Below are positions 1 to 8,383 of a DNA stretch of 64,000 nt, in pieces. Made by a program: the position numbers and the translations under genes. The notes under the pieces are model-generated. The model had not been told where the DNA came from. It searched no databases and saw only the letters and a list, made by a program, of their open reading frames with translations. Position 1 is the stretch's first letter, and each line of letters begins with the position of its first letter. Source of the stretch: Bin80 sp965208025 (GTDB lineage: Bacteria; Bacteroidota; Rhodothermia; Rhodothermales; Bin80); the NCBI GenBank assembly GCA_965208025.1, contig OZ242302.1, positions 744,001 through 808,000 on the forward strand, in the 5' to 3' direction.

Positions 1-1
1 A

Positions 2-1399
2 CCCTTTGAGAATGCCGCCTACGGAACTTCTGTGGGAGAACTATCCGATATTGTGCGGAGTTCCTACGGCTACCACATCCTCAAAGTCCATGATCGTGAG
101 GATCTTAAACCAGACTATGTTGCCTCCCATATTATGGTTCGATTCCCCGACTCCCTTCAAGTTGATTCATCAAGTGCCTTCGCAAAGATTGATAGCCTAA
201 AATCACTCCTTGATCAGGGAATGTCATTTTCGGATGTCGCTATGGAGCATTCCGAGGATCAATCCACTGCAAGGGTTGGTGGCTCTCTCCAGGGTTCGAT
301 TCAATTCAGAAATCCAAACATAGATGGAAGTTTTCACGATGCTCTTTTTGCACTGGAATCGCCTGGAGATATTTCGGATGTCGTGGAGACCCCGTTTGGA
401 CTTCACCTGATCAAGCTAGATGAGATTCTACCCCTGCGGACAAAGGAGCAACAATACGATAGACTGGCCCGAATGGCAGAATCTCTTCCACGAATGAGAG
501 CTGCCGAAGTAGCTCTTGCAGATGCATCTCGTGAGTTGTATATCAGTAAAGTAGATACCTTACTGTTAACCCGTTTGATTGGAGGGATACCGCCTGACTC
601 AATCCAGAATTACCTCCAACAACTCGTGGAGATTGATTCCGTTGGTGCGATGCCACTCATTACCTTGCAGGATTCCGTATATACGCTCAAAGAATTTTCG
701 AACTTCTCACTGCGTCAGCCCCCTCCAATGAACACCCATTTGTCCTCTACGGAACAGGCCTTTGTGTTTGCTGACCAATTTCTTGATGACCGTGTCCTCT
801 TCTACCGCTCCTACGAACTTGAATATTCTGACCCAGAGTTCCAAGACATCATGCAAAACTTCAATAACGGTCTGGCAATCTTCAAAATTATGGAAGATTC
901 TGTCTGGAATGCCTCTTCCACTGATACACTACGCCTGCAGCAGCATTATGAAGCAAATGTTTCGCAATACCAATGGCCCGATCGACATCGTTTGATTGAA
1001 ATATCTGGAACGTCCGATTCGCTTCTGACTGAGGCGACAAACATGATTGATCTCGGTGGTACATTGACGGATCTTGAACTAAAAATTGCCTCTGATTCAA
1101 CGTTTAACCTGCAGTTGGATACCATACGAGTCGCTGAGAATACAGACAGTATTTATGATGAAGCGACTGCACTTGATACTGGAGACCGAACGGATATACG
1201 AACCGTTCGTGCCCGAAGAATAGTGCTCTACAAGGATGGGGTTGAACCCGCCCGTCCAAAATCATTTGAGGAAGCCATGACCGATGTGATGGCTGATGTT
1301 CAAGTGCTTTTAGAGGAACAGCTTCATCAGAGACTGCGTGAAAAATATCAAGTGACAACCTTCCCTGATCGCCTCGTCCATGCATTTCAATCGGAATGA
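2..1399 (+). CDS. Parvulin-type peptidyl-prolyl isomerase, 5' end outside the window
   Basis: The reading frame is open from base 2, so the start lies upstream of the window. The first visible residues (YGYHILKVHD) are the end of one parvulin domain. A second parvulin domain follows, opening with ASHIMVRF, with the family pattern SEDQSTARVGGSLQG in the middle and TPFGLHLIKLDE at its end. The remaining ~300 residues are an acidic, helix-rich tail without a motif I recognise. PpiD, PrsA and SurA proteins use such domains to isomerise prolines and chaperone outer-membrane and secreted proteins in the periplasm. The end overlaps the next gene by 20 bases, which suggests coupled translation. The family is confident. 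Whether it is PpiD-like (membrane anchored) cannot be told without the N-terminus. Confidence 0.85.
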   Translation, partial: PFENAAYGTSVGELSDIVRSSYGYHILKVHDREDLKPDYVASHIMVRFPDSLQVDSSSAFAKIDSLKSLLDQGMSFSDVAMEHSEDQSTARVGGSLQGSIQFRNPNIDGSFHDALFALESPGDISDVVETPFGLHLIKLDEILPLRTKEQQYDRLARMAESLPRMRAAEVALADASRELYISKVDTLLLTRLIGGIPPDSIQNYLQQLVEIDSVGAMPLITLQDSVYTLKEFSNFSLRQPPPMNTHLSSTEQAFVFADQFLDDRVLFYRSYELEYSDPEFQDIMQNFNNGLAIFKIMEDSVWNASSTDTLRLQQHYEANVSQYQWPDRHRLIEISGTSDSLLTEATNMIDLGGTLTDLELKIASDSTFNLQLDTIRVAENTDSIYDEATALDTGDRTDIRTVRARRIVLYKDGVEPARPKSFEEAMTDVMADVQVLLEEQLHQRLREKYQVTTFPDRLVHAFQSE

Positions 1400-2237
1400 C
1401 GTGTGGCTTTGGATCAGTTTCTCGGTGTTGATTGGGGGAACAGGCTGCCAAACCCGAGAGTCTCCCGACGGATTTGTTGCCCGAGTTGGAGATTCATATC
1501 TACTGAACTCTGATATTGAAGCAAGCCTTCTAACTCTGAACGCAGGCGTTGATAGTCTCGAAGCCCGGAAACAGATCATTGACCAATGGGTGAATAATGA
1601 ACTCCTATATCAGGAAGCCATTCGACTTCGCCTTGCCAGTCGGGACCATATTCGGAGGCGTCTGGATGAGAGCGCACGGGCAGTTTTGACTGAAGGATTG
1701 ATCTCTGAATATCATGATCATGCAGATAGTGAAATCACATCTGCCGATATAATGACCTACTATGAAAATAACAAAGAGTATCTGCGATTTTTTGAACCCT
1801 TCGTTCGGATTCGCTATCTGAACCACTCAAGCCGAGATTCACTGGAGGTCGCAATGCAACTGCTGAACGAGGAGACGACCGATGATTCTGTATTTGTGTC
1901 GCTGATCAGTCGCTTTGGCGATTCCCCCGACGAACTGATCAAGATGACCGAAGATTTCCAACTCGAAACGCATCTCTTTCATGATCAGCCTGAACTTAAT
2001 AATCTACTCGTTCAATTGACACCCGGTAATCTACCCGTATTAGTTCAGCTTGATTCTATGTATCACCTCATCCAGGTTTTGGATCGCAGTCCTACTGGTG
2101 CGGTTCCAGAATTACCCTGGATTGAAGACTTCATCCGAGAGCAACTAATGATTCGTAATCGGAAACAGAACTATCTCCGAAGCGTTCAGACATTAAGAGT
2201 GGAAGCCCAATTTAAAGAAGAGATTGAGATCAGGTGA
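1380..2237 (+). CDS. SurA-N-like periplasmic lipoprotein, probable chaperone
   Basis: This 285-residue protein has a hydrophobic N-terminal segment ending in GGTGC, a plausible but non-ideal lipobox, so it is probably a lipoprotein. The next part (VARVGDSYLLNSDIEASL, then QIIDQWVNNELLYQEAIR) has the layout of the SurA/PpiD N-terminal chaperone domain. The later part resembles a degenerate parvulin region without a clear catalytic pattern. It starts inside the end of the preceding PPIase gene and is followed by a full SurA-like gene, so it probably belongs to the same outer-membrane-protein folding operon. Its catalytic activity is doubtful and a purely chaperone role is an inference. Confidence 0.75.
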   Translation: MHFNRNDVWLWISFSVLIGGTGCQTRESPDGFVARVGDSYLLNSDIEASLLTLNAGVDSLEARKQIIDQWVNNELLYQEAIRLRLASRDHIRRRLDESARAVLTEGLISEYHDHADSEITSADIMTYYENNKEYLRFFEPFVRIRYLNHSSRDSLEVAMQLLNEETTDDSVFVSLISRFGDSPDELIKMTEDFQLETHLFHDQPELNNLLVQLTPGNLPVLVQLDSMYHLIQVLDRSPTGAVPELPWIEDFIREQLMIRNRKQNYLRSVQTLRVEAQFKEEIEIR

Positions 2238-2326
2238 GCGCTACCGATTCCGACACCAGCATCCACCCGTTGTTTTCATCCATTCGTCACCTGAATCCTT
2301 AGGCCTGCTTCCATCCTATTCCCCGA

Positions 2327-3703
2327 ATGCACTTAAATCCTCAAATTTCTCGACTGCTTTCTCTCTTTATTTTCCTGTTGCTCCCCCTCTCTTATGTATC
2401 GGCACAGGAAGAAGTTATGGATGAAATTGTTGCCATCGTCGGCGAGAATAAAATTATCCTCCGATCAGAGATTGATGGCATTATGCAAGGTGTCGCTCAG
2501 CAACAACAAATTGAAGCGAGCGATGAGCTTTGGTTCCAGACCCTCCAGCAACTCATTGACCAGGGTGTGCTTGCCGAACATGCCCTGCGAGATACGAATA
2601 TTGTCGTTACGGATGATCAGGTAGATCAAGCCTTGACGCAGCGCATTGACCTGATGACACAGCAACTGGGAAGTGAAACCCAGTTGGAAGAAATTTATGG
2701 GAAGAGCATTGTTCAGATTCGGGCCGACCTTCGAGGTGAGATTCGAGACCGAATTCTCGCCGAACAATTCCAGAATACAAAGCTCCGTAGCCTGAGGGTA
2801 ACTCCCTCCGAGGTGAGAGAGTGGTTTGCCCAATTTCCAACAGATTCACTCCCAGTCCTCCCCCCTATCGTTCGAGTCTCACACATCGTCAAGTATCCCG
2901 AGATCCTTCCTGAAGCCAGAGAGGAAGCCCTTGAAATCATTGGGGCAATCCGAGACTCAATTACCGCAGGAAGAAGTACCCTGGAAGAGTTGGCCGGTCG
3001 CTACTCTGAAGACATTGGATCGGCGCAGAATGGTGGAAGGTACCAAAGTATGGCCCTCGGTGATCTCGTCCCAGAATTTGCAGCCATTGCAGCCCGTATT
3101 GACCCAGGTGAATTATCTCAACCATTCCAGAGCCCATTTGGCTATCACATCCTTCGAGTGAATGAGCGCGTCGGCGATATGATTGATTTTAGTCATATCC
3201 TTATCAATATTGACCGTTCAAGATCCGATCCAACGACTGCCATTGCAGAACTTCATGTACTCAGGGATTCCATCCTGACATACAATATCCCCTTTGAGTT
3301 GATGGCAAGAAGGCATTCCAGTGAAGAAGCCTCCTCGGAAATTGGTGGCCGCGTGGTGGATCCGGCATCTGGTGAGCGAGATCTTTTTGTAGATGCCTTG
3401 GGACCTGACTGGAAGGCAACCACCGATACACTTGAAGTGGGACAGATTAGTCAACCCGCCGAGGTAACGTTATTGGACGGAAATCAAGCGTGGCACATTG
3501 TCCTTCTCCTGCGCAAACTACCGACGCACCGAGTCAATATAGAGACCGATTATTCCCGAATCGAATCCCTCGCCCTCGAAAATAAGCGTACCACGGAAAT
3601 ACGCCGATGGCTCAATCTGCTTCGTGAAGATGTCTTCGTTGAACTGCGTGGAAAAGCTTCAGAAATTCAGTCCATCATGCTTGGAACCACCGCCGATATC
3701 TAA
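2327..3703 (+). CDS. surA: SurA-like peptidyl-prolyl cis-trans isomerase
   Basis: The 458-residue protein begins with a classic signal peptide (hydrophobic core, then SYVSA before QEE, around residue 26). The SurA N-terminal domain follows (DEIVAIVGENKIILRSEI). Two parvulin domains come next: the first, about residues 180-285, runs from VSHIVKYP to SPFGYHILRVNE; the second, about 290-400, opens with FSHILINID and is more divergent. Length and order match SurA, the periplasmic chaperone that escorts outer-membrane proteins to the BAM complex. It is the third foldase-type gene in a row and ends two bases before moxR. The call is firm for the family and reasonable for the symbol. Confidence 0.9.
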   Translation: MHLNPQISRLLSLFIFLLLPLSYVSAQEEVMDEIVAIVGENKIILRSEIDGIMQGVAQQQQIEASDELWFQTLQQLIDQGVLAEHALRDTNIVVTDDQVDQALTQRIDLMTQQLGSETQLEEIYGKSIVQIRADLRGEIRDRILAEQFQNTKLRSLRVTPSEVREWFAQFPTDSLPVLPPIVRVSHIVKYPEILPEAREEALEIIGAIRDSITAGRSTLEELAGRYSEDIGSAQNGGRYQSMALGDLVPEFAAIAARIDPGELSQPFQSPFGYHILRVNERVGDMIDFSHILINIDRSRSDPTTAIAELHVLRDSILTYNIPFELMARRHSSEEASSEIGGRVVDPASGERDLFVDALGPDWKATTDTLEVGQISQPAEVTLLDGNQAWHIVLLLRKLPTHRVNIETDYSRIESLALENKRTTEIRRWLNLLREDVFVELRGKASEIQSIMLGTTADI

Positions 3704-3705
3704 GC

Positions 3706-4728
3706 ATGTCACGCACTGTCAACCACCCGGAACCTGAAATTGAAGGCTTCTCTCCCGCGCTTGCTGAGCACCTGCCCGTTGCATGCCAACACCTGGAGTC
3801 AGAGATCTCCAAGATCATTGTTGGACAGAAAGACATTATTCGTAATATACTTGTGTGTCTTCTGGCCCAAGGACATGTGCTGCTTATTGGGGTTCCCGGT
3901 CTTGCCAAAACACTCCTGATTCGCACCTTAGCTGATGCATTGGCCCTGAATTTTACTCGAATCCAGTTCACACCCGATCTGATGCCCGGCGATATTACCG
4001 GCACCGAAATCATTGAAGAAGATAAACGAACAGGTGGGCGTGCATTCCGATTTGTGAAAGGACCCATCTTTGCCAATGTTGTACTCGCTGACGAGGTAAA
4101 CCGAACGCCTCCAAAAACACAGGCTGCCCTCCTTGAAGCCATGCAAGAGCATCGAGTAACTGCTGGCGGAAATACCTTCGCTCTGGATGAACCATTTTTT
4201 GTTTTGGCGACTCAAAATCCAATTGAACAAGAGGGAACCTACCCCCTGCCTGAAGCGCAGTTGGACCGGTTTATGTTAAATCTGTGGCTGGATTATCCCT
4301 CCTTTGATCAGGAGGTTGAAGTGGTTCGATCCACCACAGCCGGCAGTACGAGTGTGGTGGAACCTGCTATGTCGCAGGACGAACTGCTCTCATTCCAAAA
4401 ACTTGTTCGCCTTTTGCCTGTGGCAAACAATGTGATTGAGTATGCAGTTCGGCTTACCGCAAATACCCGACCGAATCGGGAGGGGACACCAGACTTCGTC
4501 AACGAGTACATCGCCTACGGGGCCGGACCTCGCGCATCCCAGTTCTTGATCTTGGGCGCGAAAGCCCTTGCAGCGATTGATGGTCGATTTACCCCTCTGA
4601 TTAACGATGTGCAAGCACTGGCAACCGCCGTCCTGCGCCACCGTGTGATTGCCAATTTTAATGCTGAAGCCGACGGGGTTTCAATTCCCGACCTGATTGA
4701 CAGGATTGTACAATCGGTAGAAATCTAA
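3706..4728 (+). CDS. MoxR-family AAA+ ATPase
   Basis: The 340-residue protein has a Walker A of the MoxR type (GVPGLAKT), a Walker B/sensor region (LADEVNRTPPKTQAALLEAM), ATQNP at sensor 1 and a C-terminal lid domain. MoxR ATPases are chaperone-like proteins that usually act with a VWA-domain partner to mature enzyme complexes or respond to envelope stress. No VWA, DUF58 or BatA gene follows: the next 880 bases are non-coding. Here it sits two bases after surA, which suggests co-transcription with the periplasmic foldases. The lack of the usual downstream partners is the main oddity. Confidence 0.9.
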   Translation: MSRTVNHPEPEIEGFSPALAEHLPVACQHLESEISKIIVGQKDIIRNILVCLLAQGHVLLIGVPGLAKTLLIRTLADALALNFTRIQFTPDLMPGDITGTEIIEEDKRTGGRAFRFVKGPIFANVVLADEVNRTPPKTQAALLEAMQEHRVTAGGNTFALDEPFFVLATQNPIEQEGTYPLPEAQLDRFMLNLWLDYPSFDQEVEVVRSTTAGSTSVVEPAMSQDELLSFQKLVRLLPVANNVIEYAVRLTANTRPNREGTPDFVNEYIAYGAGPRASQFLILGAKALAAIDGRFTPLINDVQALATAVLRHRVIANFNAEADGVSIPDLIDRIVQSVEI

Positions 4729-5606
4729 TCATTCCTCCTAACCGATCAGCCATGACATCTGCTCATCCCAAGTTCATGGTCAAGTTCGGAGGATGTGGCA
4801 TCTTGGGTATTTAGCGACAAAACTTTTACGGTTTTCGCTGTGATTGAATCTTGGAATCATCCCAAAGATAGTTTGCGCGAATCAGTGAACTTTATTCACA
4901 GATTCAAGCAAATGATAACAGACGAACAGGTAGAACCTTCCAGATAGATACTGGAACCTATCCAGTTCAGGTCATACCTGATAGACCATAGCCGAACCGT
5001 GCCATCATGCCCAAACTGAATCCACCACTAACCGCTGCCTCAGATCGTGGTCCTTCCCCGTATTTCCACGAACGGGAAAGTTGTTACGCAATTGACACAT
5101 TACTAATGGGGAGGAGTCCCACGATAAAGTGACTGCTCGGCCAACAGTTATTCCATATTGTTCAAGCTGACAATGTAAGGAATTGGTTTTCCGAAGCTGT
5201 TGATTAGATGTAATTCGGCACACAAGCACAAAGATCAACTGATCTTTGTAATCTGATGTAAAGAGAGTGTGTGTGGGATAAACTTACCCATCCGTGAGTC
5301 AAACCACCCATGGATAGTAAATTTGAATATCAGGATACATTGATGTCATGAATAGGTGCAAACGCTGAAAAAGTCACAATGAGAAATTTTTTTGTCCCAA
5401 TTTGACTAATTGAGTGGGCGGGTTATAGAGTGCGCAAATCATTCTCAGTAACGCGCAAATTAGATCTGAATATACACACATAGTGATTAACGGATGATAA
5501 CGAAAGTCGTACGACTTAACGACAAGCATGTTAGAACACCATAGGGATTGGTGATGGACACTCAACGGTTTGAGGATGCTGTCTGCAAGATCAAATCTGC
5601 GTAGGA
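4729..5606. other. Non-coding stretch of 0.88 kb with an insertion-sequence relic
   Basis: No reading frame here resembles a known protein. The only structure I can support is the IS21-end relic described separately. The rest (about 4940-5606) is of mixed composition, with no clear terminator hairpin plus T-run. It lies between the end of the surA-moxR run and the convergent TerB-like gene. Confidence 0.6.
4813..4935 (+). mobile_element. Relic of the left end of an IS21-family element
   Basis: These ~123 bases match the reverse complement of the left end of the intact IS21 element at 43.2-45.8 kb with about ten differences, including one deleted T. The matching part covers the inner terminal repeat (GACAAAACTTTTACGG), the leader, and the first codons of istA including its ATG. 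Similarity stops abruptly after the codons corresponding to QVE. The outer terminal repeat and everything downstream are missing. It is a solo end left after deletion of a former copy. Confidence 0.85.
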
Positions 5607-6767
5607 TCACTTGTATTCCTGGAGTGCCCCGCTAATCATATCCAACATTCTCTGCGCATTTTCACGCGCTTCACCCTCAGGGACAACATTGAGCCGACTA
5701 TTCCATTTGTGAAATTCAGCTTTCAGATGCTTTACCTTCTGTTCATGGCTCCAGTCCTGATTCATTCCAAGTAGTTTCTCCACCGGGGCATCTAGTTCAG
5801 AACTGGTATCCAACTTCACAATCCTGTCATCCCGAATGTTCGTCAATCTCTCATGACTGATCTCAAGCAGTTCAGCAATTTCATCAATGAGTTCCAGAGC
5901 ATCTGTATTTGCATGTCCTTCAATGGTCATCACTTCAAAACAAAGTTCAATCAATTCGTCCGCCATATGCGGATCGTAATTTCTATCAAGTTCAGTCAGA
6001 ATTCTTGATTGGTTGATTTTTCCTTTTTTCGCTTGATCAATCGCTTTATTTAGGTCTGCATCATAAGATTTTGTACGATTCTCATGGCTCTGACCATCAT
6101 AAACCTCAAAAGGATCACTTATTTGGTGTAACCACAAATCAATTTTTCGGCGCAAAATTTTGATGTGAGGCGTTCGGATCGAACCGCTCTTCGCCGCAAC
6201 GAGAAGAGCAAGTTTTATGCAAATAAATTGTAAATTCCGTCGCCAGCTGTATTCATTCATATACCCTTCATCACTGAATCTGTACTCGAATCGCTTCATC
6301 CCGGTCCAGATGATTCCATACCTGCTTTGCAACTGGCCGTGACGAATCTGAAAATCCGACTCCAAATCAACCAATCGGACGACCGCCAAAAGATTTCGGG
6401 TATATTCAAACGGTCCTTCCAGAAAACCTCGATTAATGAAAGCAACTTCGTTCCACGCATCAAATTTGAAAAGAGGGTTGAGTTCACCAACCTTCTTAAT
6501 CAATTGAAATGAATTCGTACTCTCCTCCTGTAAATCTTGTATCAATGATCTGATCGGAAGGTAGCGGTCGTTGGTACAATCAAAAAGTGAAGTGACAAAG
6601 CCTGCGGAGTAGACCCATTGGGATTGAAGTGGAACTTTGCCCCTGACCTCAACCACCATCTGATCAGTCAAGCCTAAATCAATGTACGAGACTCGAAGTT
6701 TTAATCCTCCACGAACAGACGGAGAAGGCGACTCAATCTCCAGTCCAGAGATTCTATCTTTTTTCAT
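5607..6767 (-). CDS. TerB-like protein with a possible degenerate J-like C-terminus, partner of the adjacent Hsp70
   Basis: The 386-residue cytoplasmic protein has no signal peptide. The first ~150 residues (PSVRGGLKLRVSYIDLGLTD, later RNLLAVVRLVDLES) form a conserved-looking unnamed domain. The region around residues 285-325 (MADELIELCFEVMTIEGHAN, then IDEIAELLEIS) matches the TerB/DjlA-type helical domain. The last ~55 residues (LGMNQDWSHEQKVKHLKAEF, then HKWNSRL) have the helix layout of a J-domain or TerB C-terminal module but no HPD tripeptide. It is the last gene of a three-gene run after Hsp70 and an LRR/GrpE-like membrane protein, 127 bases downstream of the Hsp70. I infer a co-chaperone or adaptor role. 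The J-domain resemblance is weak. Confidence 0.7.
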   Translation of the reverse strand: MKKDRISGLEIESPSPSVRGGLKLRVSYIDLGLTDQMVVEVRGKVPLQSQWVYSAGFVTSLFDCTNDRYLPIRSLIQDLQEESTNSFQLIKKVGELNPLFKFDAWNEVAFINRGFLEGPFEYTRNLLAVVRLVDLESDFQIRHGQLQSRYGIIWTGMKRFEYRFSDEGYMNEYSWRRNLQFICIKLALLVAAKSGSIRTPHIKILRRKIDLWLHQISDPFEVYDGQSHENRTKSYDADLNKAIDQAKKGKINQSRILTELDRNYDPHMADELIELCFEVMTIEGHANTDALELIDEIAELLEISHERLTNIRDDRIVKLDTSSELDAPVEKLLGMNQDWSHEQKVKHLKAEFHKWNSRLNVVPEGEARENAQRMLDMISGALQEYK

Positions 6768-6894
6768 ACGATAGCAAACAGAGAAAATCCCAACGACACT
6801 CGAAAAGGACTCCCCTCATTCACAAGAGTCATAGCTGAATGCAACATAGTCTAGTCAGAAAATTCAGTTGAAAATCAAATACGAGCACAGCCTG

Positions 6895-8382
6895 CTACGT
6901 AAAATTGAGCGAAACCTCCTTGGTTTCACCTGTGTTATGATGCTTAAAGGAGCAGTGCATGATTTGATTTTCGTCATAGGAATAGGTGATGATGATCTCT
7001 TCACCGCTGGGCCAAACTCCTCCCTCGGGCGGCGGAGGAAGTTCCAGTATCGTGTCCTTGGAGATGATTCGTACGAAGTCATTCAGTTCCGTTTCTTGAT
7101 AGGAACATTCTGTGATCCTGCAATCAATCTTGTCTTGCCCATGTCGGACAGTAAAATAGGATTCTTCCTCGCTACAAGGAATTGGGGTTCCTTTCTCAAT
7201 GATGATAGAGTTATATTCCATGGGATAGCCTGTGACTTCATGGCTCCCAAGTGCAACCGTTCCAAAGTTCATATTCGTGACCTCCTGTAAACTCAGACAA
7301 GCCAATGCAGCATTCTGGACCGCATTGTACTCGCTTGAATCAGAGCGAAGAGCAGCATAAAGGGCTGCCCCAAGTGCGACCACTTCATCCACATTCGTGG
7401 ACTGCACAAGCTTGATGTTATCAAATACTTTCAGAATACTCTCCTGGACTAAAGGCACCCGCGTACTACCTCCCGCCAGAATCACTCCTGTCAAGTCGGA
7501 GGGCTTCATCCCTGCTTCTTCAAGAGTGGATTCGCAGCAAATTTCTGCCTGTAAGACAAGCCGTGAGATGGCCTCCTCAAACTCTTTTCTGGAAATCTCG
7601 ATCAGGGTTCCCCTGGCAAATACGGTGACGGTTTCCCGACGAGTGAGACGCCGCTTCAATTCTTCAATACTCACAAGGTCCAAGGGCGGCTCGTGCATTT
7701 CATGATCCTCCAGACTTTCACCAGTTGCTTCCTTGAATTTGTCACGGACAATCTGTTGAAGGCAATGATCAAAATCCATTCCTCCGAGTCGACTCACCCC
7801 ATTACTAGCGATCACATCCACATCTCCACCCTCAACCTCAATGAGCGAAATATCAAAGGTGCCACCCCCAAGGTCATAGACGGCATAATTCCCGTCTCCA
7901 GGAAGATCCCCCGAATACGCGTAATACAGGGCCGCCGCAGTAGGTTCATTGATAATATAATCAACATTCAATTTTGCCTGCTTTGCTGCATCCAACGTTG
8001 CCTGACGAGCTTCAACACTGAAGTTCGCGGGGATGGTAACCACCGTGGATCCAATCTCCCCCTCATGATTCTCAATCATCTTGGAGAGGTATCCAAGAAC
8101 ATGTGCACTCAACTGAGTTGGTGTACACGATTCTTTACCGATCGGGAAGCGCTCGGATGTTCCCATGTGTCGCTTGAATCGGGCCGCGGCATTACTCGGC
8201 CCCGAAGCCCATTGCCGACGAGCCTCGTCTCCTACCCACCACTTCTTCTTGAAAAATGCTACGCAAGATGGAACTAAACTCTCTCCATTTGAATCGTTCA
8301 TAACCACAGATCGCCCGTGTTCATCAAATTGTGCCACCGTTGAATAGGTTGTCCCCAAGTCAATTCCAATAATTAATTTCAT
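6895..8382 (-). CDS. Hsp70-family chaperone, short form without C-terminal lid
   Basis: The N-terminus carries the complete Hsp70 ATPase domain: phosphate-1 loop GIDLGTTYSTVA, NEPTAAALYYAY, phosphate-2 loop VYDLGGGTFDISL and adenosine motif ILAGGSTRVPL. A beta-type substrate-binding domain follows (IIEKGTPIP, a DCRITE stretch, then LELPPPP). The protein ends at about 495 residues, before any alpha-helical lid, against ~630 for DnaK. I chose the ATG giving MKLIIGIDLG. An in-frame ATG 21 bases upstream would overlap the preceding gene. Only one base separates this start from the stop of the LRR/GrpE-like gene, so the two are co-transcribed. It is distinct from the housekeeping dnaK at the right edge. 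I infer a specialised Hsp70 with its own exchange factor. Confidence 0.92.
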   Translation of the reverse strand: MKLIIGIDLGTTYSTVAQFDEHGRSVVMNDSNGESLVPSCVAFFKKKWWVGDEARRQWASGPSNAAARFKRHMGTSERFPIGKESCTPTQLSAHVLGYLSKMIENHEGEIGSTVVTIPANFSVEARQATLDAAKQAKLNVDYIINEPTAAALYYAYSGDLPGDGNYAVYDLGGGTFDISLIEVEGGDVDVIASNGVSRLGGMDFDHCLQQIVRDKFKEATGESLEDHEMHEPPLDLVSIEELKRRLTRRETVTVFARGTLIEISRKEFEEAISRLVLQAEICCESTLEEAGMKPSDLTGVILAGGSTRVPLVQESILKVFDNIKLVQSTNVDEVVALGAALYAALRSDSSEYNAVQNAALACLSLQEVTNMNFGTVALGSHEVTGYPMEYNSIIIEKGTPIPCSEEESYFTVRHGQDKIDCRITECSYQETELNDFVRIISKDTILELPPPPEGGVWPSGEEIIITYSYDENQIMHCSFKHHNTGETKEVSLNFT

Positions 8383-8383
8383 T

